Assembly: GCF_963924675.1 (NCBI RefSeq)
Contig: NC_089238.1
Location: forward strand, 25,835,815 to 25,899,814
Source of the DNA: Phocoena phocoena
Taxonomy: Eukaryota > Chordata > Mammalia > Artiodactyla > Phocoenidae
Direction: 5' to 3'
DNA length: 64,000 nucleotides
Notes under the pieces: generated by a model
The model's database searches: none
What the model saw: the letters and a program-made list of their open reading frames with translations, nothing else
Told to the model about the DNA's origin: nothing
Translations under genes and position numbers: made by a program
Shown: positions 17,520-31,335 of the stretch, piece by piece
Position numbering within the stretch: the stretch's first letter is position 1
How the letters are laid out: every line of letters starts with the position of its first letter

Positions 17520-18319
17520 AAATATGGAAGAGGCGTAGTTTTTCATTGTCGACGATGACTGTTTATCGTAATGAAGTCGTAAACGCTCACATGCAGGATC
17601 TACCTGTGGGCAGTTGTGGTTCCTAGAGCAGAGCTGTGGAGGACAGAATGCTGAGCTAGATGTCACAGACACAGAGGGGCAAAAGCAGATAAAGCCTCGA
17701 GAGGGCGCCTTAGGGACTGAGAGTATGTGTCTCTGAAATGCTGGGCAGAGTGTGAGGGGAAAGGTAGAGCTGAGGAAAGAGTAGCAGTCATGGGCCCAGC
17801 AGCCCAGAAACAGGTGGGCTCAGACTGGTGTCTCTGGGAAGTCTGATCCACTCGGTGTGTTCGGTGCAGGGAGCACTGATTTGTCATCGCAGACTCTGAG
17901 AGACTGAGCTTTGTAAAGTGACTGTTTTGTATTTGGTTGAAGACATGGAATCAGGGACCGGGACCTAGGTCCTCACTCTTTACCATTGCTCTTTCCACTA
18001 TACCATGGTTCATTTTCTGTAAATAAAAATGCAAATAAACTTGGACCTCTATGAGCTCCTTCGAGGCCGATTAACAAGGTCAGGCGTGGGCAGTGGATTT
18101 AACAGTGAACAGAAACCCTCTGATAGAATAAGCCACTTTAAATGTTTGGAAGAAAACTTAAGCAGTTAATTTTATAAATTCCTCAGTGTGCTTCCTTTAA
18201 CTCCCAAGTATTTATTAGACTTAGTCCAGAGAGTGCTTAGCTGAAGTTCTTTTCCTTTCTTAATATTGAATGTCTAAATCATTGCCGTGTCACATTATAA
18301 TTCATGTGACTTGTGCTAG

Positions 18320-19816
<1,497 letters not shown>

Positions 19817-20086
19817 TCGGCGTTGTACGATGGACTGTCTTCTGTGTGCAATGATCTCATGCTCAGGACAGTTGGATAGGGACTCCTGGGAAACATTCGG
19901 GAGCCTTACACTGTTCAGACGTTGATTTAGCAACTGCGTTTTTTCCCAGCTCGCCACGGAACGGATCATGAAGACTGACAACTGCAAAAACGAAAAGCAC
20001 GCAAAAAAGGGGGAAAAAAAAGGCTGCTCATTTGATAAGTCATATGCTATAACAGGGTCATTTTAAGATTTAAAGCTTGAATGTAA

Positions 20087-20092
20087 AATAAA
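20087..20092 (+). promoter_or_regulatory. TENT4B: Candidate proximal poly(A) signal AATAAA
   Basis: A canonical AATAAA lies 271 bases after the stop codon, followed by T-rich sequence (ATCTATTTCTCATTGGC). It would give the shortest 3' UTR. Confidence 0.35.
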
Positions 20093-20580
20093 TCTATTTC
20101 TCATTGGCTTTATGCAGAGTTATAGGGAATAGTATTCAGTGTGGGTAGGGTGATAGAAACAAGAAACCATTTCAGAGGATGGGGTGGGGAAGGAAAACAC
20201 AGGTATCTTATAGGAAGTCCAGATTTCAAAGGGGAAAGTGATCTGTGCATGTTTTTTTTTTTTTAATATTTTTGCATATATTTACCATTTTATTGTGTGT
20301 ATATATAGATGACCATATAGGAAATTGATATTTGTAATAGTGGATTTGTTAATACTTTTTACATAACATTACTGTTTAAATTGTAAACAGATTTTTCTCA
20401 GGATTAGTTTGAAAAATAATCTGAATTGTCATCTTAACATCCATCTATAGGGAAGTGATTAGTTCTATTACTCAATTTGTTTCCTCAACATTGAAATGAC
20501 TTAATAGAACCCTTGTGACCTGCTGCAAAAATTTTCCTCTCTAAAGAAAAGGTTATGGTGGCAAATGACGTTTACTTTAT

Positions 20581-20585
<5 letters not shown>

Positions 20586-20615
<30 letters not shown>
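20586..20615 (+). repeat. Uninterrupted A30 tract in 3' UTR
   Basis: Thirty consecutive A residues are encoded in the sense strand 770 bases after the stop. No SINE or L1 body precedes it, so it is not an obvious retroposon tail. An A run of this length is about one footprint of cytoplasmic poly(A)-binding protein. Confidence 0.9.
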
Positions 20616-20618
<3 letters not shown>

Positions 20619-20752
20619 GTACTATGTACTTTTGTGTAAACACTGAAAAATCTCTAGTCATCTCTAAGAATTGACTTGCAACTGTTTTCTATAGTGCTGT
20701 CGTCTTGGGCAATGGGCAATTACATGACTTTGTGTTTGTTTCCTTTGCAGTC

Positions 20753-20798
20753 TTTTTTTTTTTTTTTTTTTTTCTTCCTAATAGGAAAAAAAAAAAAA
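20753..20798 (+). repeat. T21 / A13 inverted homopolymer pair
   Basis: Twenty-one T residues (20753-20773), a short linker CTTCCTAATAGG, then thirteen A residues (20786-20798). The inner TTCCT/AGGAA and the outer T/A runs can fold into a hairpin in the transcript. The U run could instead pair with the A30 tract about 140 bases upstream. Confidence 0.75.
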
Positions 20799-22574
20799 GG
20801 CCACCCACGTCTGGTCCCATTCCTGTTGCAAGGAGACCTCGAGTCCCACAGGCGTTGGCGTTGCATGCTGGCTCCTCTAACCCCGTGTGCCGCGTGTGCT
20901 TGTTTTTCTCATCTCTTATTCTTTTTTAAATTCATGCTTAACTACTGTGGGAGAGAGTAACTGTAAACAGCTTTAATTAAATCATACTGATAAAAAACTA
21001 TTTTCTTATACTCCACTTTATGCTTTTGGTATTGTTGATCTTTAAAAATTAAATGGTCTTTGATAATGGATCTATTTTGTATTGCCTTATTAAGACCAAA
21101 TACTTCTTGTCATCCCATTCTTTATCCTCTCCTTTCATGGAATTGTTATCTTTAATTAAAACTTTTTTAAACATTGGCTTGTTTCAGTCATACTGTAAAT
21201 TTTGGTTATGGTCAGTTTTGAGTGCAAATGAGATGTATAATTCTGTTATTCATCACGCGTTGAGTTTGAAGCTCGGTTGGAAGTATTTAATAGAATGTAA
21301 GTGATATTTCTGAAAATGCTTTCTTTGAAGGTGAACACTCTTTGTGTTCAGCATCACTATGTCTGGCTCTGGTAATTACAGCCATTTCTGAGATGAGATT
21401 CTTTTATAAATATATACATATAAAGTACTATTGGCTTTTAGGAATTTCTTTTATATATGTTTATGAAATACTGAAGACCAATCAGACCATTGATGGACAT
21501 TTAGTGCAACTTTTGATAAAGAAAATAATGCTAAAATAAGACCAAAACTGATGTCATCACTGAAATTAACAGTTTTCAATGAGTTCGTATTTTAATTCAC
21601 AACAAAAACGTGTGTTCCAAAACTGGAGGTTCATAATACTTGTGTAAACCGTGGAAGATTTTAAATGTGATGTTATTTTGACAATGTTTTAAATTTTAGA
21701 GTCACATTTTATTCTGGTCAGAATTTTTATCAAGATGTTGAGCTTCTGTTTTTTGAAACTAGTTTGTCATAACGTTGTGCATAATCACAGTATTTATTTT
21801 CTAGGACTATCGTGAATGTGTAGACTTATGTTTACTGCTAAGGGAACAATTATTTATAAAATAATATTAAATCCAGTATTAGCTGCCTATTTCAGACACT
21901 TAATACGTGCAGAGATCCATGTTACATTTACCACACTGAAGTTTTTTTTTTTTAAAGAATCACCCTCATTGTTGAAAGTAAATGTACTCTTAGGGTGCAG
22001 ATATTAGTGTTTCAATAAGCATGTGATTATATTAAGGTGGTGGTAGCGGGAAGATAATCTTGATTCCATTGGGAATCTTAGGTTTTCGTAAATTTATTGG
22101 GAAAATAGTTTTTCCTGTACTGCTGACGTTTCTTTTTGGTAAACAGTATCTTTCTAAAAGAAAAGCATGAAGGAGAAATTGAGGTGTGTACATTTCCTCA
22201 AATGACCAGCATTGTATTCGTGAATACTGTGTATCTTGCAATGAACGGTGTGGAAGCTGTTCATTTTTCAACCTGAAGTAAAATACTTTCAAGAACTTTT
22301 AGTTTGCCTGCTCATTTGTTTTGTACATTTCATCTCTGTATTTGACTCCTGTCTTTTTTCTTTTCTGAGTTTAAATAGTTCCTATAAAGATTTTGTGAAT
22401 ATGTCAGAAACATGCCATTTAAATATTATAGTCCATCCATATCCATGAGTCATAACCTTCCTTTGCTAGTACTTGTAGAATGGGGTTTTTACAAATCCGG
22501 CCTCACTGTGGTGACATTTCTCTGGCAGTGGCGTACGTGTACCTGGCTGGTGTGGAAGCTCCTTAAAAAGTCAT

Positions 22575-22580
22575 AATAAA
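22575..22580 (+). promoter_or_regulatory. TENT4B: Candidate poly(A) signal AATAAA
   Basis: An AATAAA hexamer in CATAATAAACTTTTC is followed within 40 bases by a GU-rich stretch (GGTTTTTAGAGGTGCTGATG). That makes it a plausible intermediate cleavage site of the TENT4B transcript. Confidence 0.4.
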
Positions 22581-23578
22581 CTTTTCAAAATACTGGTTTT
22601 TAGAGGTGCTGATGGGTCAAAGAGGTGTCAGCACAAAACCTGAGTGGTTGTGCTTTGATGATAAAGGTAAATGCATTTTTTCCTCCATTTTTAAGGTGTC
22701 CGTGAAGGTGCCCAGTTTTTAGTGTCTTTGATTTGTTCGGAGATGTTGCACGTGGCTTGCAAATCTAGCTTTGATCTGTGGGATCCACTGGTTTTACGTG
22801 TAGTCGCCCTCCAGTCTTCACCAGTTGATCATATTATATTTTTGTCCTGTTTTGAGTGTTTTACATTTCCTTGCATTTTGAACCTCTCATTAATATTTAG
22901 GTTTAATATTTAGGTCATTTGCTTTGCCTCCAGACATTCCTGGATAAAGTCTTCACAGAGCAAAACACGTGCGGCAGGGAGAGCATTTTTAATAGCCTTT
23001 TTTCCTCTGGAGTCTTAAATCTCCTTGTGTTTTCTTTTCATTGCCTTAAGCTATGGCCTAGTGTTTGGGGGTTCTGAACTGTAGGTGGGTCACGAGAGAG
23101 TATGGCTGCTCTGAGCTGCAGGACCCTATGGCTGTGACGTGCATCCATTGCAAAGACCTCCCCGATGACTAGGACGTAGGTTTTTAAGTTGCTCTGTAGA
23201 AATCCCTAGGAATCACCATGGGTATTATTGATAAGTTTTGCTGCTATTTTTATTGTTCATGACGTATCTTCTCAACTTTAATATCCATCTAGAGTTTGAA
23301 ACCAATCAGTTCCCTCAGTTATCAGACGCTGTTGATTTCTTAGTGTTTCAGTCACTAACTTGGAATGTTGTTAGGAAGTTGGTTGCTTCTCAATTAACTT
23401 TTCAGGCATTAAATGGTAAAGTATAAAAATTATTCCCAATTTTGCTGTGATAAATATTAAAATGTCAGAATTAATAATCAGAAGAGTTTATGCTTATCCA
23501 TCAGTTCTTACTCTCATTAAGCTGTTTGAATTAGTGGAAAGCAACATTCTCGTAAAGTATTTTGTGAGCGGAGTATTC

Positions 23579-23584
23579 AATAAA
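23579..23584 (+). promoter_or_regulatory. TENT4B: Candidate poly(A) signal AATAAA
   Basis: AATAAA in the context TATTCAATAAATGACTC, about 3.8 kb after the stop codon. No strong GU-rich element follows, so it is weaker than the sites at 22575 and 25693. Confidence 0.3.
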
Positions 23585-25692
23585 TGACTCTATTAAACCT
23601 GAGTAGGAAAGTTATAGTTAACAGTTGCTCTTTATCCTAATTTTCATCAGTGACATCTAGTGAAATGTGTAGAGAGAGGATGATGTAGCATTGAAGTGGG
23701 ATCAAAGGTACGTGTAAGTAATTCTTTGGAAGTGGTGTCTTTACCTTGTCTCAGTTTCTAAGCCTCAAGACTCTTAACTGCCTGCAGTTTTGTCAGGACG
23801 TTTATGGGTGGAATAATGTTAAAGAATGAATTTTAATATGCTACTTGGTAGTTACCATAACTAAGAAACAAGCCAGATTTTACCCCGGAGAGTACTTGCA
23901 TGACTTGAAAACCCTACATCACCCAGGAGCCTTTTTCTCGACCATCTTCTCGTGAGCTGTCTTGACTTTACACCTTAAGCAACCTTTTTTCTTCAAAGAG
24001 AATGAACTAAACGTCTGTATACATTGAATGCTGACAAAATTATTAACCAAAGGAATTGCTTATAAAGTCTGCTGATCTGTTTTATATCCAGAGTTAAATA
24101 TTTACTTAAGGACAGCTTTTAGCTCATAAACCGCTAATGCGCTAATGTTTGTTTTCCTCCTGTCAGGTTGGGGTTTTTTTTTGTTTGTTTTTTCTGAGTA
24201 TTTGGCCTTTATATTTTCTGCTTGAGTATGTGCCTTATTAAGTTTAAGTTTAGCCTAGTCCATAGTCTACTAGCCTGAAGGAGGTAACACTTTAGAAAGA
24301 GGCTGAACCAGAGAGATGGAGATAGATGGTGCATCCCCTTTGATGACTAAACACTTGAGGTATCTCCTGGATTTACTGAGAGACAACGTTAGCCATGTCA
24401 ATAAGAACAGATGCTAACAGGGAAGTCAGGTGTTCTCTTATTTTGTGTATTTCAGCGAACGTGTTGATTGGTATTTGCACAGCATCTTAATTTTGCATTT
24501 TAATTTAAGTCCTCTTGGTTCCACACAGCCATGGCTTCTTTTCGTTGCAGCAGCTTCTACGTGTCCTGATTACAGGGAAGGTCTCCACTAAGGAAACAGT
24601 CTGGATGAATTTGTTAGGAGTGTTGTTTTATCTTAAAGATGCTGTGGTAACGAGAGATTATGAAGTAAAACAAGCTGGTCGTTACCCACCGGTAGGGTGG
24701 GTGGGGAGGGGAGAAGAAAGGGGCCCAGGAGAAGCATTCTGTAAAAGCCAGTAACTTGGTGGAATTTAGTCCTTGTCTCTTATGGATTAGTCAGCCGTAC
24801 TTTTCGAAGAGAATGAGATTTTTGGTTATCAGCCACTTTCTTTGAGTTTAAACTTATCTTCAGCTTTCCGCTTGGGTTCTGTGCAATCCATCGCTGCTCC
24901 CTAAATCATTTCACATTACCTTTTATATTTGGTTGCGGCTTATCACACAGCATGTCTCTTTGTCCCTAAACATAATCTCTGAAATTTAAGATCCCCTCCC
25001 TCTGATTTTTACGTACTGAAACTTCCAGTCACTTTTTTTTTAAAGAAGTCTTTTGAAAGTCCTGTAATCCTAAAAGATCCGAAGACTTGTTACAAGTATC
25101 AGAGTCTTCACACTGTACACACTACTAAAAAGCACCGTCTTATCGCACGGTGTTAAAAGACGAGAGGATAGGTGGCAGCCAGTGTAGCTTCTGGATATGA
25201 AATGTGAGGGACTATTGAGATAAACATTTTTTTTTGAGTGGAATATACATAGATACATGTATTTAGCAGTTTGATGAACCTGTGTTTGTTTTTAATAACC
25301 TTTTATTTATTTCCTTCTTTGATTAGCATTGCCTTCTGTGCTAAGAAATGCGGACTCCTGTGAGGTGCTGGAGGCTTGAATCATCTTGAAAGCTTTGCAA
25401 TCTTGTCTAGTTACCGCTGCAGAGGCAGAAAGGAATTTACCAGAAAAAGAGATTTGATACAAATGATTTATGAAATCTCGACATTTCCTGAGGTCATATC
25501 ACTGGGCACCAGTTACCCTGAATGCTCTGAATGAATTGTACATCTGGAAGCTTTTTTTTTTTTTTTTTTTAAGCTACCAATGATTTCTTCAAAGATGTCA
25601 ACTGTTTGCCTTAAAAATTTTATAAACTGCATTTCTGCACACATCTGCCTCCAGTGCTTACCATCGGGTTTATTATTCATAATCTGCAATTC

Positions 25693-25698
25693 AATAAA
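25693..25698 (+). promoter_or_regulatory. TENT4B: Candidate distal poly(A) signal AATAAA
   Basis: AATAAA in CAATTCAATAAAGGC is followed by TTTGTACTTTGATTTATC and then a GU-rich CTCTGGTATGAGCC, an arrangement typical of a terminal cleavage site. Recognisable interspersed repeats resume about 0.8 kb further on (L1 from 26.5 kb). Confidence 0.45.
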
Positions 25699-26519
25699 GG
25701 CTTTGTACTTTGATTTATCTTCATAACCTCTGGTATGAGCCTTTATGTAAGACTGGAATAGCTACTTTAAAAAGAAATTCTCTTGTAATTCTGAGGACGG
25801 CCCAATTTAGACTGGTAAGAGGTTTTCTTGTATCTGTACAGATAGCATTTCTGTGGGTTTTCATTTTTATAAATGCCAGCAGTGGAGAGGAAGATGCTCG
25901 AAGATGCTTTGTTTTTTTTTTTTTCTTTTGCCCATGTCCTAGCCAAAGATATCCTTTTGGCCTCCCCATAGCCATTGCAAGACTGTGGGGACGGACTCCC
26001 TCAAATCTAGATATTTGCAAGCACCAACCCAGTTTTACTCTTTGCTTTAACGTAAGGGGTTGCGCTTGCTGTACTAAGACATTGAGATACCATTTGTTCA
26101 GTGGAGCACATTACACAGACTCTTACAACAGAGTAATGAAAATGTTAGTTTCTCCAAGGAACAGAGAGAAGCAGGGTTAATAATCAAGTGCAACTAAAGC
26201 ATGTGTTCAGAATTATGCTCACCCAGGGAGCAGAACTGGCAGTCCTACGGCATGGACCAGTGGTGCTTGCCTGGAACGCAACTGAGTGGTGGCGGGGAAA
26301 ATCCTGAATAGTTTGCTACAGGATGACTACAAAGCTTGGTTCTGGGTGAAGAGTAGTAGCTCAGCAGTCTGTAGGCCACTGGCTGGTAAATCCAGACTGC
26401 CCACTCCAGTTACTGGAAATGTTCTCTTTTAAAAAGCAATAAAGTATAATCCTGTGAAATAGCACCCCAGAAATTTCTCAAAGTAAATTAGAAAATAAAT
26501 TGAATATACAGGATGATTT

Positions 26520-26960
26520 TTGTCCAGACACCCAGACACAGTGAATTTACTTAATTTCTCAACAAATACGTGAACGTATGTTCATTGTGAAGAAATGTAA
26601 TTTGTAAATAGCTACATAAAAGGAGTTAGTTACCCTTCACCCTCTTAATCCCTTCATGTTAGAGCCAGCTTCTTTAATATTTCGGGATGTATACTTTTAA
26701 GATTTAAAAAGAAATGCATTTTCACACATAGACATATCTGCACAAATATAATTTCAGAGGGGTCATTTCCCCTTTTACATAAGTGGTATCATTCTATAGT
26801 ATTCTGCAAATCTCCTACCATATAGAGAGATCTTTCCGTGTCAGCGCACATACAGATCTACTTGGTTCCTTTTTATATGCTGACGTTTGCTTGCAAGTAG
26901 CTTTGGTAAATTCGCATGTCAGATACCCCAAGGCTCTTATAAGCTAATAAGCGCTTATGA
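26520..26960 (-). mobile_element. Old L1 3' fragment
   Basis: GAGATCTTTCCGTGTCAGCG and neighbouring phrases match the reverse complement of ancient L1 3' sequence. Heavily diverged. Confidence 0.45.
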
Positions 26961-27120
26961 AATGTCCAGTACTTTTCAGCTTGACTTGAATGGGGGTTTT
27001 ATAAAGTGTTGCTGTTTGATGGCTTTTTTCTTCTGAACTTTTACTGAGAAAAAAAAAAAAGATTCTCCTAGCTTTAGGTGAATTTTCATGAGTTGCTTTT
27101 TGATATTTTTACTAGGATTT

Positions 27121-27327
27121 TTTTTTTTTTTTTTTTTGGTACACGGGCCTCTCACTGTTGTGGCCTCTCCCGCTGCAGAGCTCAGGCTCCGGACGCGCAG
27201 GCTCAACGGCTGTGGCTCACGGGCCCAGCCGCTCCTGGGCACGTGGGATCCTCCCGGACCGGGGCACGAACCCGTGTCGCCTGCATGGGCAGGCGGACTC
27301 TCAACCACTGCGCCACCAGGGAAGCCC
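27121..27327 (-). mobile_element. Cetacean CHR SINE (CD-like subfamily)
   Basis: Minus strand, T19 start and GGGAAGCCC end. The 13-bp duplication TTTACTAGGATTT flanks it at 27108 and 27328, essentially perfect. Confidence 0.94.
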
Positions 27328-27816
27328 TTTACTAGGATTTAAATGTTATAAATGCAACATGGTCGTCTGAAACTACACCCTGCTACTTTTTTTCTGTACT
27401 TCCACATAAAAAATTGCCCTTGGCAAAACTGATAAAAAAATATTAGTTTTATTGATCATTTTCCCCCCACCTGTCCCCTAACTTAATCTTTTAAGACCAT
27501 TCAGTGACTGTAGCAGCAACAACCGTAAAATTTTCTCTAAAAATAAGTTCTCTGTCTTAGAGTAGAATGAGTCATACAGTGAGCCAAGAGAGGGAACTCT
27601 GGCAAGAAAAGGGATCCAGCTATTTGGGTCAAGAGTAGGCAGAAAACTGCCTTGGATTTTATTGGGAAAATCTGCTGGAAAAAATGGTTGGAAAATGGAT
27701 GAACAGTAGCTGTCGGAAATTCCAGATGGTGGTCTCCCTGCTCTTTAGGAGCTGTCATTTTCTAAGGAGATGCTTTCCTTGAAATCACTTTCTTAGGCTG
27801 CAATTGTAGAATTTTG

Positions 27817-28018
27817 TTTTTGTTTTTTGTGGTACGCGGGCCTCGCCCTGCTGTGGCCTCTCCCGCTGCAGAGCACAGGCTCCGGACGCGCAGGCTCAGC
27901 AGCCGTGGCTCACGGGCCCAGCCGCTCCGTGGCACGTGGGATCTTTCCGGACCGGGGCACGAACCCGCGTCCTCTGCATCGGCAGGCGGACTCAACCACT
28001 GTGCCACCAGGGAAGCCC
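27817..28018 (-). mobile_element. Cetacean CHR SINE with 2-bp deletion
   Basis: Minus strand. Target duplications are AATTGTAGAATTTT (27802) and AATTGTAGAGTTTT (28019). Relative to sister copies it lacks two bases in the CGGACTCTCAACC segment, reading CGGACTCAACC. Confidence 0.94.
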
Positions 28019-28229
28019 AATTGTAGAGTTTTTGCTGTAATCCGCGTTCATTATCATTCAGTTAAGTCTGTGATGAGATGTTCTATATTTACCAGGTTAG
28101 CTTAGGAACGCAACAACTTTGACTTTTAAATTGGGACCATTTTTCACTTTATAAGGAGAATGCTGTATACTTCTTGCTTGTCTAAGAAAACCAGTTAGAA
28201 ACGCCGATGCAATAAAAATTCATATTTTA

Positions 28230-29424
28230 TGGCAAGACAATTTAAAAATAAAAATTTTCTCTGCCTGTTTGGGCCTCCTCCCTCCCCTCTGGTGTGCATT
28301 GTGCGTCTGCATTATGCATTAGTGAGACCTCCCCAAGGGCAGAGATACCTACTCAACCGTAAAGATCAATTTTTCTCCTTCTGGTACCAGCCATGTAACT
28401 CCTTAGAAGATAACATTCCTTTCTCTATCCTGTAAGGGGTCATAATAACCTTGTACATGCAGACATTGTTGGTGAACTTTCTGTACAATGCCAATATGTC
28501 ATTTCCCTGAAAGATAGCAATTGGTGCAGAACAGACTGCTCAGAGGACCTGGGGATATACTGGGCTGTACCTAATAGAAGTTCTTAAATACTTACTTACG
28601 ACCTTATTAATGTTACTAGCTAACGTTACTTGTATTCTGCCTATTTTACAAGGTTACTGTTTCTTGCATTACCAATGTGTGACTAGCCTCAGAGAAGATT
28701 AACGATGGTTAGTTAGGCAACTTGAAACAGTTGATCAAATATGCAAGATAATGATTGTAATAGTGTAACTCTAGATGTGGGAAGAGGGAACTTTCCTGGA
28801 CCGTAACAGACTAGTAAGACCGGTGGTCCAGAGGCTTTTGGCTACTGTTAACAGGGCCTAGTCCAGTAATAGCAAATTGAGTGGCCTATCAGCGAAATCC
28901 TTGCCTGACCAGGGGACGAACATTCTTGGCATCACGGGACAAATTGGTCACGAAATGCCTCCCCAAACTTGGTCAAAATTAACACCAAAAGGCAAGGGAT
29001 GGTAAAATGAAGAATGTTGCCTACCATCCAGCTGCTGACCCCCAGGACACCCTGAAAGGAGTTCAACGTGAAGAGCAGATGAAGCACTTTGTGCTCTGAG
29101 AAGACTGAGACACTGGCCCTCAGATAGCTATTTTCAGGAGAAGGTTTTACGAACCCAGTTTCTTGCATCTTCCCATACTTAGAAAACCGTTAGCCAAGAT
29201 GTTTGTTCCTTGTGGCTAGCAGCGACCGTCTACCAAGATGTGTGCTTGGTTGCACATACGCCCTTTGCCAAAGTCACATCTCTACTGGACTCCGCCACTT
29301 ACCTCGTCAGAAGAGTTCTCAGAGCTCTCTGAGAGCCTGTCTCCTGGGTTATAATCCTGTTTGGCCCAAGTAAAATTTACCATTTCTTTCTTAGATTGAC
29401 TATTCAATTTTTTCATCAACAACC
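28230..29424 (+). mobile_element. Putative solo LTR of an endogenous retrovirus
   Basis: The right end reads GAGAGCCTGTCTCCTGGG, GGCCCAAGTAAAATTTACC and TTTCTTAGATTGACT, ending TTCATCAACA. This is the R/U5 pattern of gammaretrovirus-like LTRs, with a degenerate AATAAA. No gag, pol or env frame adjoins it, so a solo LTR or a non-coding remnant is likely. The left border is uncertain (28.2-28.9 kb) and no target duplication was found. Confidence 0.4.
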
Positions 29425-30599
29425 CAAATTAATATGTGAAATAATCTATTTGGGTGTAAATAGTATAAATTTGTGTTATATGTGTGTTTCTAAAGCGAGT
29501 AACTAACTCCAATTTGAAAACACAGGATTAAAACGTTGAAGAGAAACCCATCAGAGATAAAAATGTCAGTGTTTAATGCCAAGATGAAATTGAAGGGAAA
29601 GGAGAGGGTTAAAAGTATCAAGTGGCCCAATCAAATGGTGTGTCAATCAATATTCAAAAGAGCTATTGCCCAATGTGGGTTGCAAACCACTTTTGTACTT
29701 AAATCACTCAGCAGGTATCTTTAGGAATGTGGTTTTGTGCAAGCACTCAAAATAGTCGAAAGGTGATTACATCATGCATCTTTGTTTTCTAAAATCCAAT
29801 TCAGGAAAACAGTGCTTTCACATAAGGAGGCAAGACATCTCCACAGGAAGACCCAGGTGAAGGGGAAAAGGTGACACAGAACAGCCTATGGAGATAGGGG
29901 TGCGTAAGGCAGCCAGGCTGGCATGAGGGGGCCCTGCCAAGGAAGTGAAAAGCAGGTGGATAGGGACAGAGCAGGAGTTGTGTTATAGTTTAAAACCAAT
30001 AGTTCTACAAGTTTGTCTCCCATTCCCTCCCTCTGCTTTCTCCCTCCCCGCTTTTTTGGGGGGTGGAGTGTTTACCTCCTTGTCTCTAAATAATATACCT
30101 TTAATACACTTCTTGATTTTTTGTTCTTGAAATTGTGTGTTGACTCCCCACCAACCCCAAACTTCTGTGCCCCAACCTCCCAACACAGTTATATTGAATT
30201 TTGCTTACCACAATATACGGTGGTTGCATTATCGTGACTGTGTAGATGCTGTGCTTATCCATTGAGCTGGAGGATAATATGACTCCCTTTTCTGCACAAG
30301 TTGTTTTGTTTTTCCTGGAGTTTTTTGTTCTCAGCTTTCCACATTAATGCACCCTAAACTCTGCCAATTTTCTAAGCCTCTCTAAATGTTCAGGTGCATC
30401 TTTCCTGGAGCTTCTGGCCTGCTGTGCCTGTGCACACGTCACCCTGGTCTGTCCAACCTCCACCTGGACATGCCTATCACGTATCCTGTGTTGCAGCTCC
30501 TGTTCTCTGTATCCCATTTCCCTCTTTTTGATAAACTCTCTCCTTTCCTTAGCACACATTCCAGTACCCTGGAAAAGGGTGCACAGACAGTAAACATCT

Positions 30600-31335
30600 G
30601 AAAATGTCTTTGTTCTTCATTTATGCTCAACTGATAGTTTGGCTGGGTATGGAATTCTAGGTTAGAAAACATTTTTCCCTCAGGATTTGAAAGCATTCCT
30701 TCATCACTCCCACTGTCGTTGTGAGAAAAGCTGGTTGTAACCTTTTATTTGTTTGTTTTTTTCTCTTGAAACGTTTAAGAACTTCTCTTTGGTTCCCAGT
30801 GGTCTGAAATTTCACTACTATGGAGATTTGGTGGTTCTGTTTTTGTCACTTGTACTGGGGCATTAGATAGTACGGGCCCTTCTGATCTGACACCGCGTGA
30901 CCTTTAGTACTAGGAAATCTTGAATTCTTATCTTCCTTTCTTCTGTTTTCTCAGGAACTCCACAGTTATTCTGATACTGTGTCTCCTGGATCGATCTCTC
31001 ATTTTCTTATCTCTTCTTCCCTATTTTCCATCTCTGACTTTTTATTCAACCTTATCTTCCAACGCTTCTGTTGGCCTTTCATTTCTGCTGTCATGTTTTC
31101 ATTTGAGGATTCTTTTTTTTTCCTCAGACGTTCCTTGTCAAAAAATAGTACCCTATTTGTTTTCATGGTTACAATGTATTTTTTGAATCTCTGAAGATAT
31201 TAATGATACACTTATTGTTTGCCTGTATAGTCTCTGTGAACGTTTTTCCCCCTCTTGCTGCCTTGGACTCTGTTTTCTTGGGTTGAGGCTTTCCTCGGAT
31301 TCCTGATGTCTTCTGCTTGCCTGCACACGTGTAAG
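30600..31335 (-). mobile_element. Old L1/HAL1-like fragment
   Basis: GTTTGGCTGGGTATGGAATT, TCTCATTTTCTTATCTCTTC and ATTTTCCATCTCTGACTTTT are reverse-complement phrases of the 5'/ORF1 portion of ancient L1 relatives. Confidence 0.45.

Larger units (their letters stand above)
16164..18319 (+). other. TENT4B: TENT4B intron with two SINEs
   Basis: GT-AG intron. It contains the SINEs at 16297 and 17304 in opposite orientations with L1 sequence between them. The remainder, 17540-18319, shows nothing I recognise. Confidence 0.85.
19817..25715 (+). other. TENT4B: TENT4B 3' UTR (long form, inferred)
   Basis: From the stop codon to about 25.7 kb the DNA is AT-rich, has no recognisable SINE or L1 insertion, and contains several AATAAA hexamers. 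Lack of insertions over nearly 6 kb, against one SINE per 1-3 kb in the neighbouring introns, fits selection on a transcribed UTR. It also holds an A30 tract, a T21/A13 pair and other T runs. The exact 3' end cannot be read from sequence alone; shorter forms may end near 20.1, 22.6 or 23.6 kb. Confidence 0.6.
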
